From NCBI RefSeq assembly GCF_014805685.1, contig NC_060896.1, positions 4,068,889 through 4,132,888 of the forward strand: a stretch of DNA of 64,000 bases. Direction: 5' to 3'. The first letter of the stretch is position 1; each line of letters begins with the position of its first letter. Below the pieces are notes generated by a model. The model did not search any database. It saw only the letters and a list, made by a program, of their open reading frames with translations, and was not told the origin of the DNA. The position numbers and the translations under genes were made by a program. This DNA comes from Silurus meridionalis. Lineage: Eukaryota > Chordata > Actinopteri > Siluriformes > Siluridae. This document shows positions 12,885-24,644 of the stretch, piece after piece.

Positions 12885-13205
12885 ATAAACCCCACTCTTC
12901 TCTTCTCTTTTGGGAAGTCTTCCCGATAAATCACAGGGCATGGTTGTGGGAATTGTTAGGCGAAGAGGCAGTTCCAGTTTAGCACAAAGTTGTCCAGAGG
13001 GTTTGAAAAACTGCCTCCTCACCTAACAATTTGCGGCTGATGTCATTAATGTTCTTGTAGCTGAACTAACACAATTTCTCACAAACACACCCCCACGATA
13101 TCCCAGAAGAGTAGATAATAAACGAGTGGGACTCATTATGACAGGTGTCTAAGGGGAAAATAGATCTGGAATGGGATTTTCAAGCAAATTTACTTGTTAG
13201 ATTTC
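12885..13205. mobile_element. Fold-back pair of Tc1-like remnants with 23-bp central hairpin
   Basis: The left arm resembles the minus-strand Tc1 pattern (cactcttct...gggaagtct...ggttgtggg). The right arm resembles the plus-strand pattern (attaatgttcttgtagctga, 'tcccagaagagtagataata'). They meet in an inverted repeat, 12951-12973 against 13009-13031, 21 of 23 matched with a 35-nt loop. In a minus-strand RNA the two mismatches become G-U pairs, giving a continuous 23-bp stem. Confidence 0.55.
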
Positions 13206-13913
13206 CACTTACATTTGTCCCTGCATATACTGGTGTGTCCCTTTACACTGTATAAGGCAAAGCATTGGTTTTCTACTCATATGAATAGGAACATGATATG
13301 ATGCCCATTAGAGAGAGGATAATTTGTTCATATTTGTTCATTTGTCTCTAGATTGGTCTCTAGGGCATTGACAATCACTTTTTATTATAATTCAATACTA
13401 TAATTCAATACTAAAAATTTCATTACCACTTAAATATATTATATAAATTACTGTATAACTGAATAAAGGCAAAGTGGACATTTGGGAATTAATTCCATTG
13501 TATCCTGATGTTAGACCAATTATTTTTATTTTCCTTCCCCCCTTCTCTCCTCCCTCTTTCCCTCTTTTAATGCCTTCTTTCTAACCATATTTACAATTAG
13601 CTAGCTAGCTATTTTTGCATGCAAGATGTTTTTTCTCTGAAAAAACATCTCAGCATTCTTCAAGCATTCTTCAAGAACTCCCAAAGCACCACACCGCATA
13701 CAAATATGGCTGCCAGAGACAACAGTTTCCGGCAACAGACTTTGTCTCTGTCACGTTCACATTCACCTGATTACTATTAATCCACACCTTATTGACTAAG
13801 CTCACAGTGCAGTTATTTCTCACAGTATATTAAATGCCTGAATTTCAGCAGTCCTGCATAACCCAGGAAACTTAAGGTCAGCCATGATGCAGCAACCATG
13901 GATCAGAGATGTT
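13206..13913. other. Low-copy sequence, nothing recognised
   Basis: AT-rich, with no gene or clear repeat family seen. Confidence 0.4.
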
Positions 13914-14178
13914 TAGGGACCCAACAATGGCACCTTGGCAATGCTCGGACTTGAACCCCGGACATTTACCCAGAGCTTTTAGCATTTACATTCACAGCAT
14001 TTAGCAGATGCTCTTATCCAGAATGACTGACTTTTATCTCTTTTATAGAACTTCAATTCATAGAGCAGCTATGGTGTTAAGAACCTGGCTCACAAGTGGT
14101 AATTTGGTGAAGCTGGGATTTGAACTCGCAACATTTGGATCCGAAATCCGATGGCTTAACCATTAAGCAAACACCATC
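13914..14178 (-). mobile_element. Two minus-strand SINE pieces
   Basis: 13914-13978 carries a reversed SINE middle and B box (caatggcaccttggcaatgc, ggacttgaaccccggacatt). 13984-14178 is a nearly full minus-strand copy: tail 'catttagcagatgctcttat', middle 'aagaacctggctcacaagtg', B box 'tgggatttgaactcgcaaca', and 'ggcttaaccattaagcaa' at the head end. Confidence 0.75.
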
Positions 14179-15429
14179 CACCATTTCACAAGTAAAATTG
14201 ATCCAGTATTACTTATTATAAGTCCAATAATAGATCGTTACACCTATTTCTGATTGCAATTTTTTTTACCAATTTTGAGCTTCTTCAGCCATTGGAAATA
14301 TTACAGTAATTTACGGGGGTTACGTTAAGCTTTAGTAACCCAGAGTCTTAACACTTGAGATACCATTTCTGCTTAGTTTTCTCTACTAAAGCCTCATTTT
14401 ATCCCCTTAATATTTTGGGCTTCAATTTGTATTTATTTGTTTGTTTATACCAAATGAACTATTCCCTTCATTTGCATCAATCTTTACTCAACTGCTTTTA
14501 AAACAGATGATTGGTAGCTGACTGATCAGCTAACATTACTAGATTGACTTCGAATGCGTTTTAAGCCTATGATAAAAGTAAAGAAATTGTTTTTTGATAT
14601 ACATGAATGCTTTGAGCTTCTGAAATATAATATGTCACATGCACAGCGTTCAGATCAATGTTGAGAGTAAACTCTAGCTAGTTTGAATTTATGCAGCTGC
14701 TTCCTTTGTTGTTATGGTGGTATTTCACTAGCAGCTTGAATCACAATGTCTCCTCTCACACCAAGTGAATGTTAACAGCATAGATTTGAGATAAAGTGGT
14801 GACAGATCTGCACCAGTTACTGATTTAGCACTCGAATTTTGTTAAGCCACGGATTCGAGCGTAAACACCGTGAGAACACTTTGCTATCTTGCTGTTTTGG
14901 AAGGTGTCGTCAAATATTTCTGCTCCAAATCCCTCTCTGGTCACAAAACAAGTCCTGATGCAGGCAGCTACGCATTCCAGCTGCACATCTGCACACAGCC
15001 ATGTGCACATCTGGATGAGCCTATCATGAAGCTAAGCCGCCTACACGAGTCACGGTTCACACTGGAGCGTTGTAGCACACACTCTCAGTGCAGGACTCAG
15101 CGTGACCCCTTGCCTGCTCTCGCTGTATTAATGCGTACTGAATACCAGGCGTGAAAGGCGCTTATTGTCAGGACGTGTGAAAGGGCCTGTGTCCACACTT
15201 TCTTGTCCATCTGGATACGTTTTGATGTCCGGGTCTTCGACAGAACCCTGACAATCGCATAGCTGTGACACGCAGCACTCATCCTTCAGCTGCATGACTG
15301 CAGGGCCTGTGCTTAAACAACAATGCTGTCCTTTTGTGCCGCTCCGGGTTTGGGCCCTTGCCACTAAACGCTTGTTCATGCAGACGCTCACTTCCCTCTT
15401 CATCCTTTCATCATTAATTTTTTTTGCGT
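14179..15429. other. Low-copy DNA
   Basis: No exon or repeat recognised. 14830-15400 has relatively balanced GC and several overlapping short open frames on both strands (for example 91 codons at 15128-15403, minus), none with a known motif. Confidence 0.4.
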
Positions 15430-15650
15430 CCCGCCAAATTGTGTAGGCCGGAATGCTTTCAAAAGCTAATTTACTTGATAATGGCTGAGGTCATTATATT
15501 CAGCTTGATTACTACAAACAGGGACGCAGTGTTATAACGTCGCCCTGTTCTCACACTAGCGGGCGAGAAGTCGCTCGTGTCACGTGGGCGTGTCGCGGCG
15601 GCTGCTGTCGTCGAATGTGGGTGAAGCGTGTCCCACCTTGTGCCTATGAC
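15430..15650. promoter_or_regulatory. Candidate conserved non-coding element
   Basis: 15440-15535 has the look of a constrained element: no repeats, homeodomain-type TAATT cores (ctaatttacttgataatggc) and balanced composition between repeat-rich flanks. It is followed by a CpG-rich stretch with a CACGTG E-box (15580-15585). Pure inference from composition. Confidence 0.3.
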
Positions 15651-15764
15651 AAATGCTAATAGGCAAAATGTACTCTATATCCTGCAGCTATCTCGATAAA
15701 CAAACTTTACATACTGACTCAAATAAATCGTTGTTTGATTTGATACTATATGGACAATAGATTG

Positions 15765-16210
15765 TGGGATCCTGACCCTAAGATTGGTATGTGCTTTCTG
15801 AACATCTAATTCCACGATAAGTCCCCATTTCCTGTTATAATACCCTCCACTCTTCTTGATCTACAAGAGTGTTAGGTACTGATATAAGTGAGGTGAGGAG
15901 GCTCCTGGAGTGCAGTCAGAGTTTACATTCATCTCAAAGGTGTTCAATAGGGTTGAGGCTTGAGCCCTATAGCAGGAGATCTTCCACTCCAAACCATATA
16001 ATCCAGATCTTCATGGAGCTGGCTTTGTGCACAGGGGCATTGTCATGCTGGAACAGGTTTGGGTCTCCTGGTTCGAGTGAAGAAAATTTTTTATTCAACC
16101 TTATCCAGAGGCGTCCTATACAATTGTGTTCCTCCGGCATTGTGGTGACAGTTTGGGAAAGAACCACATATAGTATGAAAGGTCAGGTGTCCCAATACTT
16201 TTGTCTGTAG
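15765..16210 (-). mobile_element. Tc1-like element, minus strand, transposase core visible
   Basis: The minus strand encodes FQHDNAPVHKASSMKIW (within 15967-16167), the catalytic-D region of Tc1 transposases, upstream of a decayed C-terminal part. The end at 16180-16208 (ggtcaggtgtcccaatactt) matches the terminal sequence of the other copies. Frameshifts and stops make it inactive. Confidence 0.85.
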
Positions 16211-16314
16211 CTTCACTGGAAGATTAGCAAAGCACGCTAACTGTTCTAACCCAGAGATCTCTGCTTTTTTTTCGTTCTTTTCAACATTCGACATTTATTT
16301 TCAAAAGTATTATG

Positions 16315-16690
16315 ACAGCCATCTTTTGCAGCCTTATGTGGTTCATCTTCAAACTGTTACCACAAAGTTGGATGGGGAAGCGTGACATTTTCCCTTCAAT
16401 TGAACCTGTTCCAGCATGGCAACTTCAGCTCCATGAAGATATGCTCCACATGGGTTTGAGTGAAAGATGACCTCTAATCTATTGGGATGAATTGGAACTG
16501 AACCCCGGGTCTCCTCACCTCACCTACAGCAGTACCTGACTTTACAAAAGAGCTAAATGATCACAAATCTTCACAACACACTCCAAAATCTAGTAGAACA
16601 TCTTTCCAGAAGAATGACGATATTATAAGAGCAAATGGGGACTACATATGAACAACTACAAATAGTCAAGTGTCCACAAACGTTTGTCTA
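16315..16690 (+). mobile_element. Tc1-like element, plus strand (head-to-head with previous)
   Basis: Plus strand shows 'ccttatgtggttcatcttca', 'gaacctgttccagcatggca' and 'tctagtagaacatctttcca', ending 'caagtgtccacaaacgtttg'. It faces the minus-strand copy at 15765-16210, about 100 bp away. Confidence 0.75.
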
Positions 16691-16862
16691 TTTGATTATA
16701 GCCTTCATGTTTATTTGATAGCAAATATTACAAAATGTAAAAGGAGTCGATTACATACAAGTGAAAATTGTTCAAATGTCACATGCCTTTGTTTTATTGA
16801 TGAACACAGAAAATACATTTGCACTTCTTGTTTAGTTGCTTGTCAGTATGACCCTATATTTA

Positions 16863-16897
<35 letters not shown>

Positions 16898-17162
16898 AAT
16901 CTGGTTCCCAATAGCCTACAACAGCAGCTTCATTTATTTCTTCCCGTCGCTCTTCAGTGAAGGGCTCAGACTGATGGATTGACCCTCACACTGTAGAGAC
17001 TGATAGCCGTCTGGATCAGACTGAGGAGCCTGAGGAGTTTATATATTATTGAGCGACTGAGTCTAGAGCCTGAGAACAGGATAATGGAGTGTGAATGAGA
17101 AAATGTATAATAGTGGACAGTGACTGTATGTGTGAAATTACCTCTGCGTGTGTGTGTGGTGT

Positions 17163-17219
<57 letters not shown>

Positions 17220-17456
17220 ACTAAAAATATCAGGACATTTATACAGCATGCCAGCACTTCAAACAAGGAACAGAAACAAGGCAGGTCCAGACACTTCCTG
17301 TTCGGTGCCACAGATGGCACTCTCAATGTTGACTCATTGTAATGCCTCTGAGTAAAAGTGAAACTAGGTGAAAGATGAAGTGTTTGTTTATGATTTCCCT
17401 GCCATGTCCCTTTGTCAGGATTTCTCTAGAATGAACAATTTTGCTTTGTTACAATG
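16691..17456. other. Low-copy sequence with (CA)n and (TG)n arrays
   Basis: (CA)n at about 16864-16897 and (TG)n at about 17146-17217. No gene recognised. Confidence 0.6.
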
Positions 17457-17971
17457 TACACTGATCAGGTATAACATTATGACCACCTGCCTATTATTGT
17501 GTTGGTCCTCCTTTTGCTGCCAAATTAGCCGTAACCCATCGATCATCAACAGCTTGAACTTCTTCAGCATTTTGATCTACAGGAGCTCGTCTGTTGGATT
17601 GGACCACACGGACCAGCCTTCGCTCCTCACGTGCATTAATGAGCCTCAGCCGTCCACGACCCTGTCCGTGTTCACCACTGTTCCTTCCTTGGAGCACTTT
17701 TGATAGATTCTGACCACTGCACACATCACACAAGAGCTACAGTTCTGGAGATGCTCTGACCCAGACGTCTAGACGTCACAATTCCGCTCAAATCCTTACG
17801 CTCACCCATTTTTCCTGCTTCAAACACATCAACTTTGAGGACAAAATGTTCACTTGCTGCTTAATAAATAAATCCACCAACTAAGAGGTGCCATGATGAA
17901 GAGATAATCAGTGTTATTCATTTCATCAATCATAATGTTATAATGTCATAATGTTATACCTGGGCAGTGTT
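17457..17971 (-). mobile_element. Tc1/mariner-type element with both terminal repeats
   Basis: About 515 bp with inverted ends: 'cactgatcaggtataacatt' from 17459, and 'aatgttatacctgggcagtg' ending at 17969, matching as inverted complements except for two bases. The minus strand contains GRGRLRLINAREERRLVRVV, the paired-like helix-turn-helix region of a Tc1 transposase. The catalytic part is missing, so this is an internally deleted, non-autonomous copy. The fragment at 9185-9420 is the same family. Confidence 0.85.
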
Positions 17972-18640
17972 TATGTAATGTGTAATATGCAATCATGTGA
18001 GAAAAAACAACAGCAAAAATGTCATCAGTGTCCTAGTGTGAGAGCCAGGGTACTTAATCAGAATTATTTTTTATTGCCAAGTACCATGGGATGCATGTAC
18101 AAGGACATGGTGTGTGGGTGCAATAAAAAGAAAAAAATAAGAAGTACATTAATAAATAAAGATCTTAACTTATACAGATTGTATGGGTGTGTAAAGTGAG
18201 GCAGTGCCAATAATAATGTAAACGAGGCAGTGCAATGATCATTTATCCAGAATAAGTAAAAAATGGAGGTTTGCAATATAACACATTTATTGTAACACAT
18301 GTGAGATGAAGAGTGTGAGGTTTACATTGTAATGTTAGTGTTAATGGAAGCACGTCAGAGATAATGGTGGGTCCCTGTTATTATTGATGAGATTGGTTGA
18401 GGATGGCGAATAGAAGTTGTTTTTTTAACGTGAGGTTTTGGTCCTGATGTTCTTCAGCCTCCTGCCAGAGGGGAGTGATTTAAAAAGTCTGTGTTCAGGG
18501 TAAAAGGGGTCAGCCACAAACCTAGTTGCCCACTTAACCGCCCCCAGCTCATTAACACTGCAGAATGAGTCACAATGTTTGGAGCTAGGAAGCTGATTGA
18601 GACTCACTATTAGGTTCCAGTAATTCTGCCCACACACAGA
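17972..18640. other. Low-copy sequence, nothing recognised
   Basis: No repeat family or coding signal identified. The 70-codon minus-strand frame at 18425-18637 (with YPEHRLFKSLPSGRRLKNI) resembles the tail of a LINE-type open frame, but the match is too weak to call. Confidence 0.35.
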
Positions 18641-18644
18641 GATA

Positions 18645-18892
18645 CATAAGAAGAAGAATAGCTTTTATTTGTCACATAAACATTAAAGGACAGTGAAATT
18701 ATTTTCTTTGCATATCCCAGCTTGTTTGGAAGCTGCAGTCAGAGCGAAGGGTCAACAATGATACAGCGCCCCTGGAGCACAGAGGGTTAAGGGCCGTGTT
18801 CAAGGGCTCAAGAGTGGCAGCTTGGTGATACCAGGGCTTAAATCCCCAACCTTCTGATCAGTAAGCCAGCACCTTAACCAGAGCATTGCATT
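18645..18892 (-). mobile_element. Second-type SINE, minus strand
   Basis: Contains 'acattaaaggacagtgaaat', 'acagcgcccctggagcacag', 'agggttaagggccgtgttca', 'agtggcagcttggtgatacc' and 'aaccttctgatcagtaagcc'. The same arrangement in opposite orientation is at 41045-41255. Confidence 0.75.
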
Positions 18893-18904
18893 CTACATTT
18901 AGGC

Positions 18905-19151
18905 TCTTATCATTACTTCCACTCTTCTGGGAAGATGTTCCACTAGATTTTGGAGTGTGCTTATGGATATTAGTGTTCATCAGCCACAAGGGTATTATGA
19001 AAAGGCATGTACTTATGTAGGTGAGGAGACCTGGGGTGCAGTCAGAGTTCCAATTCATCCCAATGGTGTTCAGTAGGGTTGAGATCCACTCTGTGTAAAA
19101 GAACCACATATAGAAGGAAAGATCAGGTGACCCAATACTTTTGGAAATATA
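18905..19151 (-). mobile_element. Tc1-like remnant
   Basis: Contains 'ccactcttctgggaagatgt', 'ccactagattttggagtgtg' and the terminal 'aagatcaggtgacccaatac', ending at 'ttttggaaatatagt'. The central transposase region is deleted. A (TA)n array begins at the transposon end. Confidence 0.8.
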
Positions 19152-19154
19152 GTA

Positions 19155-19156
<2 letters not shown>

Positions 19157-19218
<62 letters not shown>
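19157..19218. repeat. (TA)n microsatellite
   Basis: About 30 TA units abutting the end of a Tc1-like remnant, consistent with expansion from the TA target site. Confidence 0.97.
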
Positions 19219-19222
<4 letters not shown>

Positions 19223-20191
19223 GGCAGGCCATCAGGGCCTTCTCTTAAAATGTAATTATTCCCAATAGTCTATTCTCTTTATTTCATAGCATTTTATACA
19301 TTGGAGATTCTATTTCTATTCTATTTCTATTTCTACTTCGCCTTCATTTCAAATCTTTAGGAAAACTGTAATGCACAGAAAATAATGCACAAAAATGCAC
19401 TAGATAATTTTCGCTAATTAAATCGAAGATAATTTTATGAGGTTAATATCGATGCTTCTGCGAGAGATGATGTATGTGATGTGAGAGGTGCTGCTGTGGC
19501 TACAGTGAAAGGAGACTTGTTGCATTGTGTTCATTGGGTTTCTTGCTTTGACATTCAGTCTTGCTGTATGAGATTCCCGTCTGACACCGATAGACGTGGT
19601 GTCATAATGATGGTATTAAGAGGTGGATTGATTATAACAGGACAGCACTGAAAGCTCGGGAAAGCACTACTGATATATGAGCGTTGACATATGCAGTAGG
19701 CATCACAGCTTCTCAACTGATTTAACAATACAGTTATTTTTTTCCTTCATGACAATGTAAAATCGTAAGTGCAGGGTTTTATTATCTGGGCTCAGACTGA
19801 GAGAAAAGAAAAATAAAGGATAAGCGAAAGCATTAAAAAAAGCTGCTCTCATTTACTGAAGCTCGTTTCTTAAGCGTTTTAATCAGGACTAATGTCATCC
19901 ACAGACTTTGTTAATAGTTCGTCACAGGATTAATAGTATTTACTGTATTTCCGACTTATTCCGCACATGCTCCGTGTCTGTATTCTGGCAGAAGTCGTTT
20001 CATTGAAGGGTTTTGGCTCGGTTTCTGCGCCGAACAGCACGAGTCCTGGCCAAAAATGTACTCTGAGAAAATTGCGGCTTTTGTGGAGCCTATTATGGTA
20101 AATGGTCATTTATATGGTGGAGGTGATTTGGGGAAGGACCACATACAGCTTATAAAACCGTGTTTAATCATTTTTATTTTCTTCCCCCTCT
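19219..20191. other. Low-copy sequence, nothing recognised
   Basis: No gene or repeat identified. Confidence 0.4.
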
Positions 20192-20192
20192 C

Positions 20193-20229
<37 letters not shown>

Positions 20230-20325
20230 CTCTCTCTCTCTGCTTTTATAGGATATTCCAGATTTTTTTAAAGGACATGTTAAAGGCAGTTATGTAAGAT
20301 GGGATCGATTGCATTTGCTTTAAAA

Positions 20326-20383
<58 letters not shown>
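20192..20383. repeat. (CT)n and (CA)n arrays
   Basis: (CT)n at about 20194-20241 with one interruption, then (CA)n at about 20328-20383. Confidence 0.95.
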
Positions 20384-20385
<2 letters not shown>

Positions 20386-20396
20386 ACACAAACCTT

Positions 20397-20580
20397 ACCT
20401 GAGGCAGCTGACATCAAACCGCTTCCATCTTCTCTTCTCGTTTTCTTCTAATCCTTTACTCACTTTGCTTTCCCTCATCACACTCCACGAATCCAACATT
20501 ATCTTTGTGTCACTTTTATCTTTGCGCAGTGACACCAAAGGATTTAACAGTGAACACAAGCACCACATGAAGGTCACCAA
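20397..20580 (-). CDS. Low-confidence candidate exon with consensus splice donor
   Basis: On the minus strand an open frame of about 60 codons ends at CTCAG followed by GTAAGG, a full-consensus splice donor at about 20395. The reading is hydrophilic and basic near its end (KGLEENEKRRWKRFDVSCL). No acceptor, homologous family or neighbouring exon could be tied to it, so it may be chance. Confidence 0.15.
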
Positions 20581-21357
20581 AGGTCAGGAAAGGCATCTCC
20601 TGAGTTAATCCCTTTGTTCTTTGTTAGAACCTGATCAAGGTGTCTGGGTTTTATTTCCTTTACTTCTGTTTATAGCACAGTGTAATAAATGAGTCAGGAC
20701 CTTATTGAGTCTTAAAAGTGAACAAAAGATCAAATTTAGACTTTTTCCCTGTTTCCTGTTTCCTGATATTCATGTCACGCCACAGTGTTCTTGAACACTC
20801 CATTCTTTAATTCAGCATGAGGTGGTGATTTTCTGGAACAGTATTATGATGACAGGTTTATATGAATGCACATGTTTTAATATATTGGTTATAATGTTAT
20901 ATTTTATACAGTGGAATCTCACACATGAAATTGTATGGCTGATTTTAACACTGATGTAAGAAGTCACAAATAAAACAAGAGATTCTTCATGATGAAGGTT
21001 TGATCATTAACATCCCCTAAATGACTTTCTTATTCATCACTTCTTTTTCTTTTTCTTCCTTACTTTCTTCTTCTTCTTTTCCTTTATCACCATCATCATC
21101 TTTTTCAGTACCTTATCATCATCATCATCATCATCATCTTATTCTTTACTTCTCCATCACTTTATTATTATCCTCAACTTCCTCATTATCATGTTTTTCT
21201 TTTTCATTAAATTATCTTCACCATCATCATCATCATCATCATCATCATCACCTTCTTCTTTTGTGTCTTGTTCTCTTTACCTTTATCTCACCTTTTTTTG
21301 CTTCTTGTTCTCCGCAACAGTTATTATAGCTGCTGTAACTTAACGTAAGCAACTTGT
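20581..21357. other. Low-copy sequence with (ATC)n runs
   Basis: (ATC)n at about 21115-21140 and 21220-21250 in a TTC-rich stretch. His/Ser-rich open frames here come from the repeats. Confidence 0.6.
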
Positions 21358-21590
21358 GTGTTCAAGTTTATTTCTATAGCGCTTTTCACAACAGACATTG
21401 TCTCAAAGCAGCTTTACAGAAATCAACAGTTAAGGTGAACGATGTGTGTTTATCCCTGATGAGCAGCCTTGGAGACTGTGGCAAGGAAAAACTCCCTTAG
21501 ATGTCATGAGGAAGAAACCTTGAGGGGAACCAGACTCTAAATGGGAACCCATCCTCATTTGAGTGACATCAAGAGTTTGAACATAAATCT
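21358..21590 (+). repeat. Dispersed repeat, 'ggaaaaactccct' family
   Basis: 'gtttatttctatagcgcttt', 'tctcaaagcagctttacaga' and 'aggaagaaaccttgagggga'. Close relative of 52015-52235. Confidence 0.7.
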
Positions 21591-21714
21591 TTCAACAATA
21601 CAGAACACTGGAGAGTGAGAACTAACATGAGTACTGGAGTGTGTGATTATAAATAATGTTCTTTCTACAGTCCATATGGTTATAAAACTATGAGCTACTG
21701 AGCTCAACATTTGT

Positions 21715-22017
21715 GATCATCACAGATCCAGCATCAGCTTGTGTGGAAGTTGTAAAATCAGAGCTTTATAGCAGGCCACTCAAGATCTTCCTCTCCAAAG
21801 CATGTAAACCAGATCTTCAAGGAGCTCACTTTGTGCACAGGGGCACTGCCATGCTGGAACAGGTTTTGAGATCCCAAGTTCAAGTGAATGCAAAATGTTA
21901 TTATAGCGCATCTAAAGATGTTCTATTGAGTGCCTTCAGTTTTGTGGTAACAGTTTGGAAAAGAAGCACATATAGCAGGAAAGGCCAGGTGTCCCAATAC
22001 TTTTGGAAATATAGTGT
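21715..22017 (-). mobile_element. Tc1-like remnant followed by (TATG)n
   Basis: Contains 'ggccactcaagatcttcctc', 'gctcactttgtgcacagggg', 'ccatgctggaacaggttttg' and the terminal 'aggccaggtgtcccaatact'. Immediately followed by a TATG-rich array (22018-22075). Confidence 0.8.
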
Positions 22018-22075
22018 ATGTATATATGTATGTATGTATGTATATATGTATGTATGTATGTTTGTATGTATGTGT

Positions 22076-22392
22076 ATTTATCCTTCTGTATAAACACTAA
22101 AAGAAAGGTCATGTGTCTCTATAAGAGCATGAGCCTGTTTCTTCTTTTCCTTCTTCTTCCTCTTTAAAAGAACACACAGCTGCTTTCACTCAAAATCCAA
22201 TCACACCAATAAAGATTATATAATTTCTTGGATGAGAATTTTTAAAGAAGATTATAGAAGAGTTTGTATTTGTGACTAAAAGTGGATCTTTCTCAGTCCT
22301 GTGTAGTTTTGTGTTGTATAAACTCTACTGGATTTTCTAACGGCTATAATCAGAAACATGCTGCAGCTTTTCCAGATCTTGTGGTCACATCT
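22076..22392. other. Short low-copy stretch
   Basis: Nothing recognised. Confidence 0.4.
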
Positions 22393-22394
22393 GT

Positions 22395-22444
<50 letters not shown>

Positions 22445-23018
22445 CAAGGTCAGGATTTACCCCAAGCAAACATTGAACATGACAACAAAATACAATGCGA
22501 CCACAAAACATACACATAACTTGTACAGCTGCATGACTTCTGGCAGTGTGTATAAGAGGTCACATGCTGCTCATGGGCTGGACGAGAAACACAAACACAC
22601 AACTTCCAGAAACAGGATGTGTGATATGATAAGAGATAATGCTGTAGATCTCTCTCTCTCTCACTCCCTCTCCCTCCTTCTTTCTCTTGTCCTCTCGCTC
22701 TCATTGTGTCTCTATTTCTCTTTCTCCCTTTCTCTACCTCTATTTCTCTATCAATCTCTGTACCTATATCTCTATATCTCTCTTCCTGTCTTCCTCTCTC
22801 TCTTCCTCTTTCTCTCTCTCACAACCTCTATTTCTCTCTCAATCTCTCTCTCCCTTTCTCTTGCTCTCATACTGCCTCTGTCCCTCTTTCTTTCTCTCTC
22901 GCTCTATCCCTCTCTAACTCCCTTTCTCTCTCTTCCTTTCTTTCACTGCCTCTCTCACTTCTTTCACTCTCCTCTATCTCCCTCTCTCCCCTGTTGCTCT
23001 CTCTTTCTCTCTCTATCC

Positions 23019-23053
<35 letters not shown>
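22393..23053. repeat. (TG)n array and long CT-rich tract
   Basis: (TG)n at 22393-22442, then a polypyrimidine CT-rich tract of about 400 bp (22650-23053). The long Ser/Leu-rich open frames across it are compositional artefacts. Confidence 0.9.
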
Positions 23054-23057
<4 letters not shown>

Positions 23058-24224
23058 AGCACTTGGGGAGTAAAATGTAAAATGTGATGTTTAAAAGCAC
23101 AAACAAATCTTACATTCAGGTGACCACAAACATTTGCCAGTAAATCAGTAAGGTTGTATATCAGTGTATAAAATTTGCTAATATTTATACTGCATTAATA
23201 TAAGGCCTATTGAACGCATGCATATTTTCCTGTGCTTTTCAAGACACATCATTAAACTCACTGGGAAATTTCTCTTCTCTGAAAACAAAACCGAGTCATG
23301 AGGCAACACCACATAATTGTTTGTTATAATGCATTTGTAATCATGGTGATTAAATAAAATATACGATTTTTTATTTACATTTTCCACGCATGAGTTATAA
23401 TGATGACGTGACGTAAACCAACTTAAAAAAATCTAATAAAATAAATGAATCTTTTTATATATATTGTTCGACATAAAATAATGTAAATAATAAAAATAAA
23501 TTATATTAAATCAAAAGTTTTGTATTTTCCAAGCATGGTGTATTTACTAATATGATTAATAAAAAATAAATAGCAAAACAATTATATTAAATTAAAAAAT
23601 AAAATTTAAATATACATGTTTGTCTTTTTTCTTTTTTTATTTACATTTAAGCGTATGGTAGATAATAAAATAATTTTACATAAAAAATATATAATTCATT
23701 AATTCATTATTATCCAAGTATAATACATTTCATAATGTAAATAATTAAATAATTGACAACTAAATAACTTGAACTATCCAAAATAACTCTGAAAGAGGTC
23801 TTGACCAGTTCTTTTATTTTCCTGTGTTGGCTTTACAGTCATATAAATTATTTGGTACTATTTCCCAGAAGCACTACGCAGTTTCTAGGAAAATGTCATG
23901 CATTCTGCAGCACTGCACAAGCTTAATGTCTGACCTGTCACTTGACGATGCATGAAAATAAAATCCTCTGGAGTGGATTTGAGTTGCTTTACCTTCCAGT
24001 CTCCAGATTCCCTGTAAACCTGTCTGACTGAAAATGTAAAGTGGAATAAATTCACAACAAATTCTCAGTAAAATCACAACAATTTTCCTCCAATTTGGTC
24101 AAGAATGAAACTTTTCGAGACTGAGCTCTCCCAAAAAAAAAATCTGAAAATGCCATTTTGGGGTTGTAGTGTGGACCGAGACAGCAGCGACATTCAAAAA
24201 AACGTTCAGGGAATTTGTCCGAAA
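23054..24224. other. AT-rich low-copy sequence
   Basis: Very AT-rich between 23380 and 23800. No gene or repeat family recognised. Confidence 0.45.
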
Positions 24225-24372
24225 CTTTATCCAGAGTGACTTACCGTTTTCTTATTTTCATACAATAAGTATTGTACAGTTAAGAGTTATGGGCTTTGTT
24301 TAAGGTCCAAACAGAGACAGCTGACCTTCCAATCAGACATCCAATATCTTAACCACTGGGCTACCAAGTCTC
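24225..24372 (-). mobile_element. SINE, minus strand
   Basis: Reversed tail 'tttatccagagtgacttacc', then 'gaccttccaatcagacatcc' and 'tcttaaccactgggctacc' at the tRNA-like head. Confidence 0.75.
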
Positions 24373-24640
24373 AATTTTCATGTAACCTATTCAGCTCAAT
24401 ACAAAAAACTTTATAGCCTCAGCTTATCCTTAGCAACGACTCCAATTCTTTACCTGTGCATTTAAAACCCTGTACTTTAACTCAAAGAGCCTGACAGCTG
24501 AAATATTTCAGAATGAAGCGTCTTATATTTTTACACACGCACAGTATAAAGATGTGTGTTTCCAAATATTTTACATTTAAAATGGTAAAAGTTTCAGATC
24601 AGATCAGGGTTCATGTTGATGTAGCCTATAGGATGCCACC
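24373..24640. other. Short low-copy stretch
   Basis: Nothing recognised. Confidence 0.4.
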
Positions 24641-24644
24641 TATT

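Noticed and set aside
22401..23087. 228-codon Ser/Leu-rich open frame
   Set aside because: It translates TG and CT repeats.
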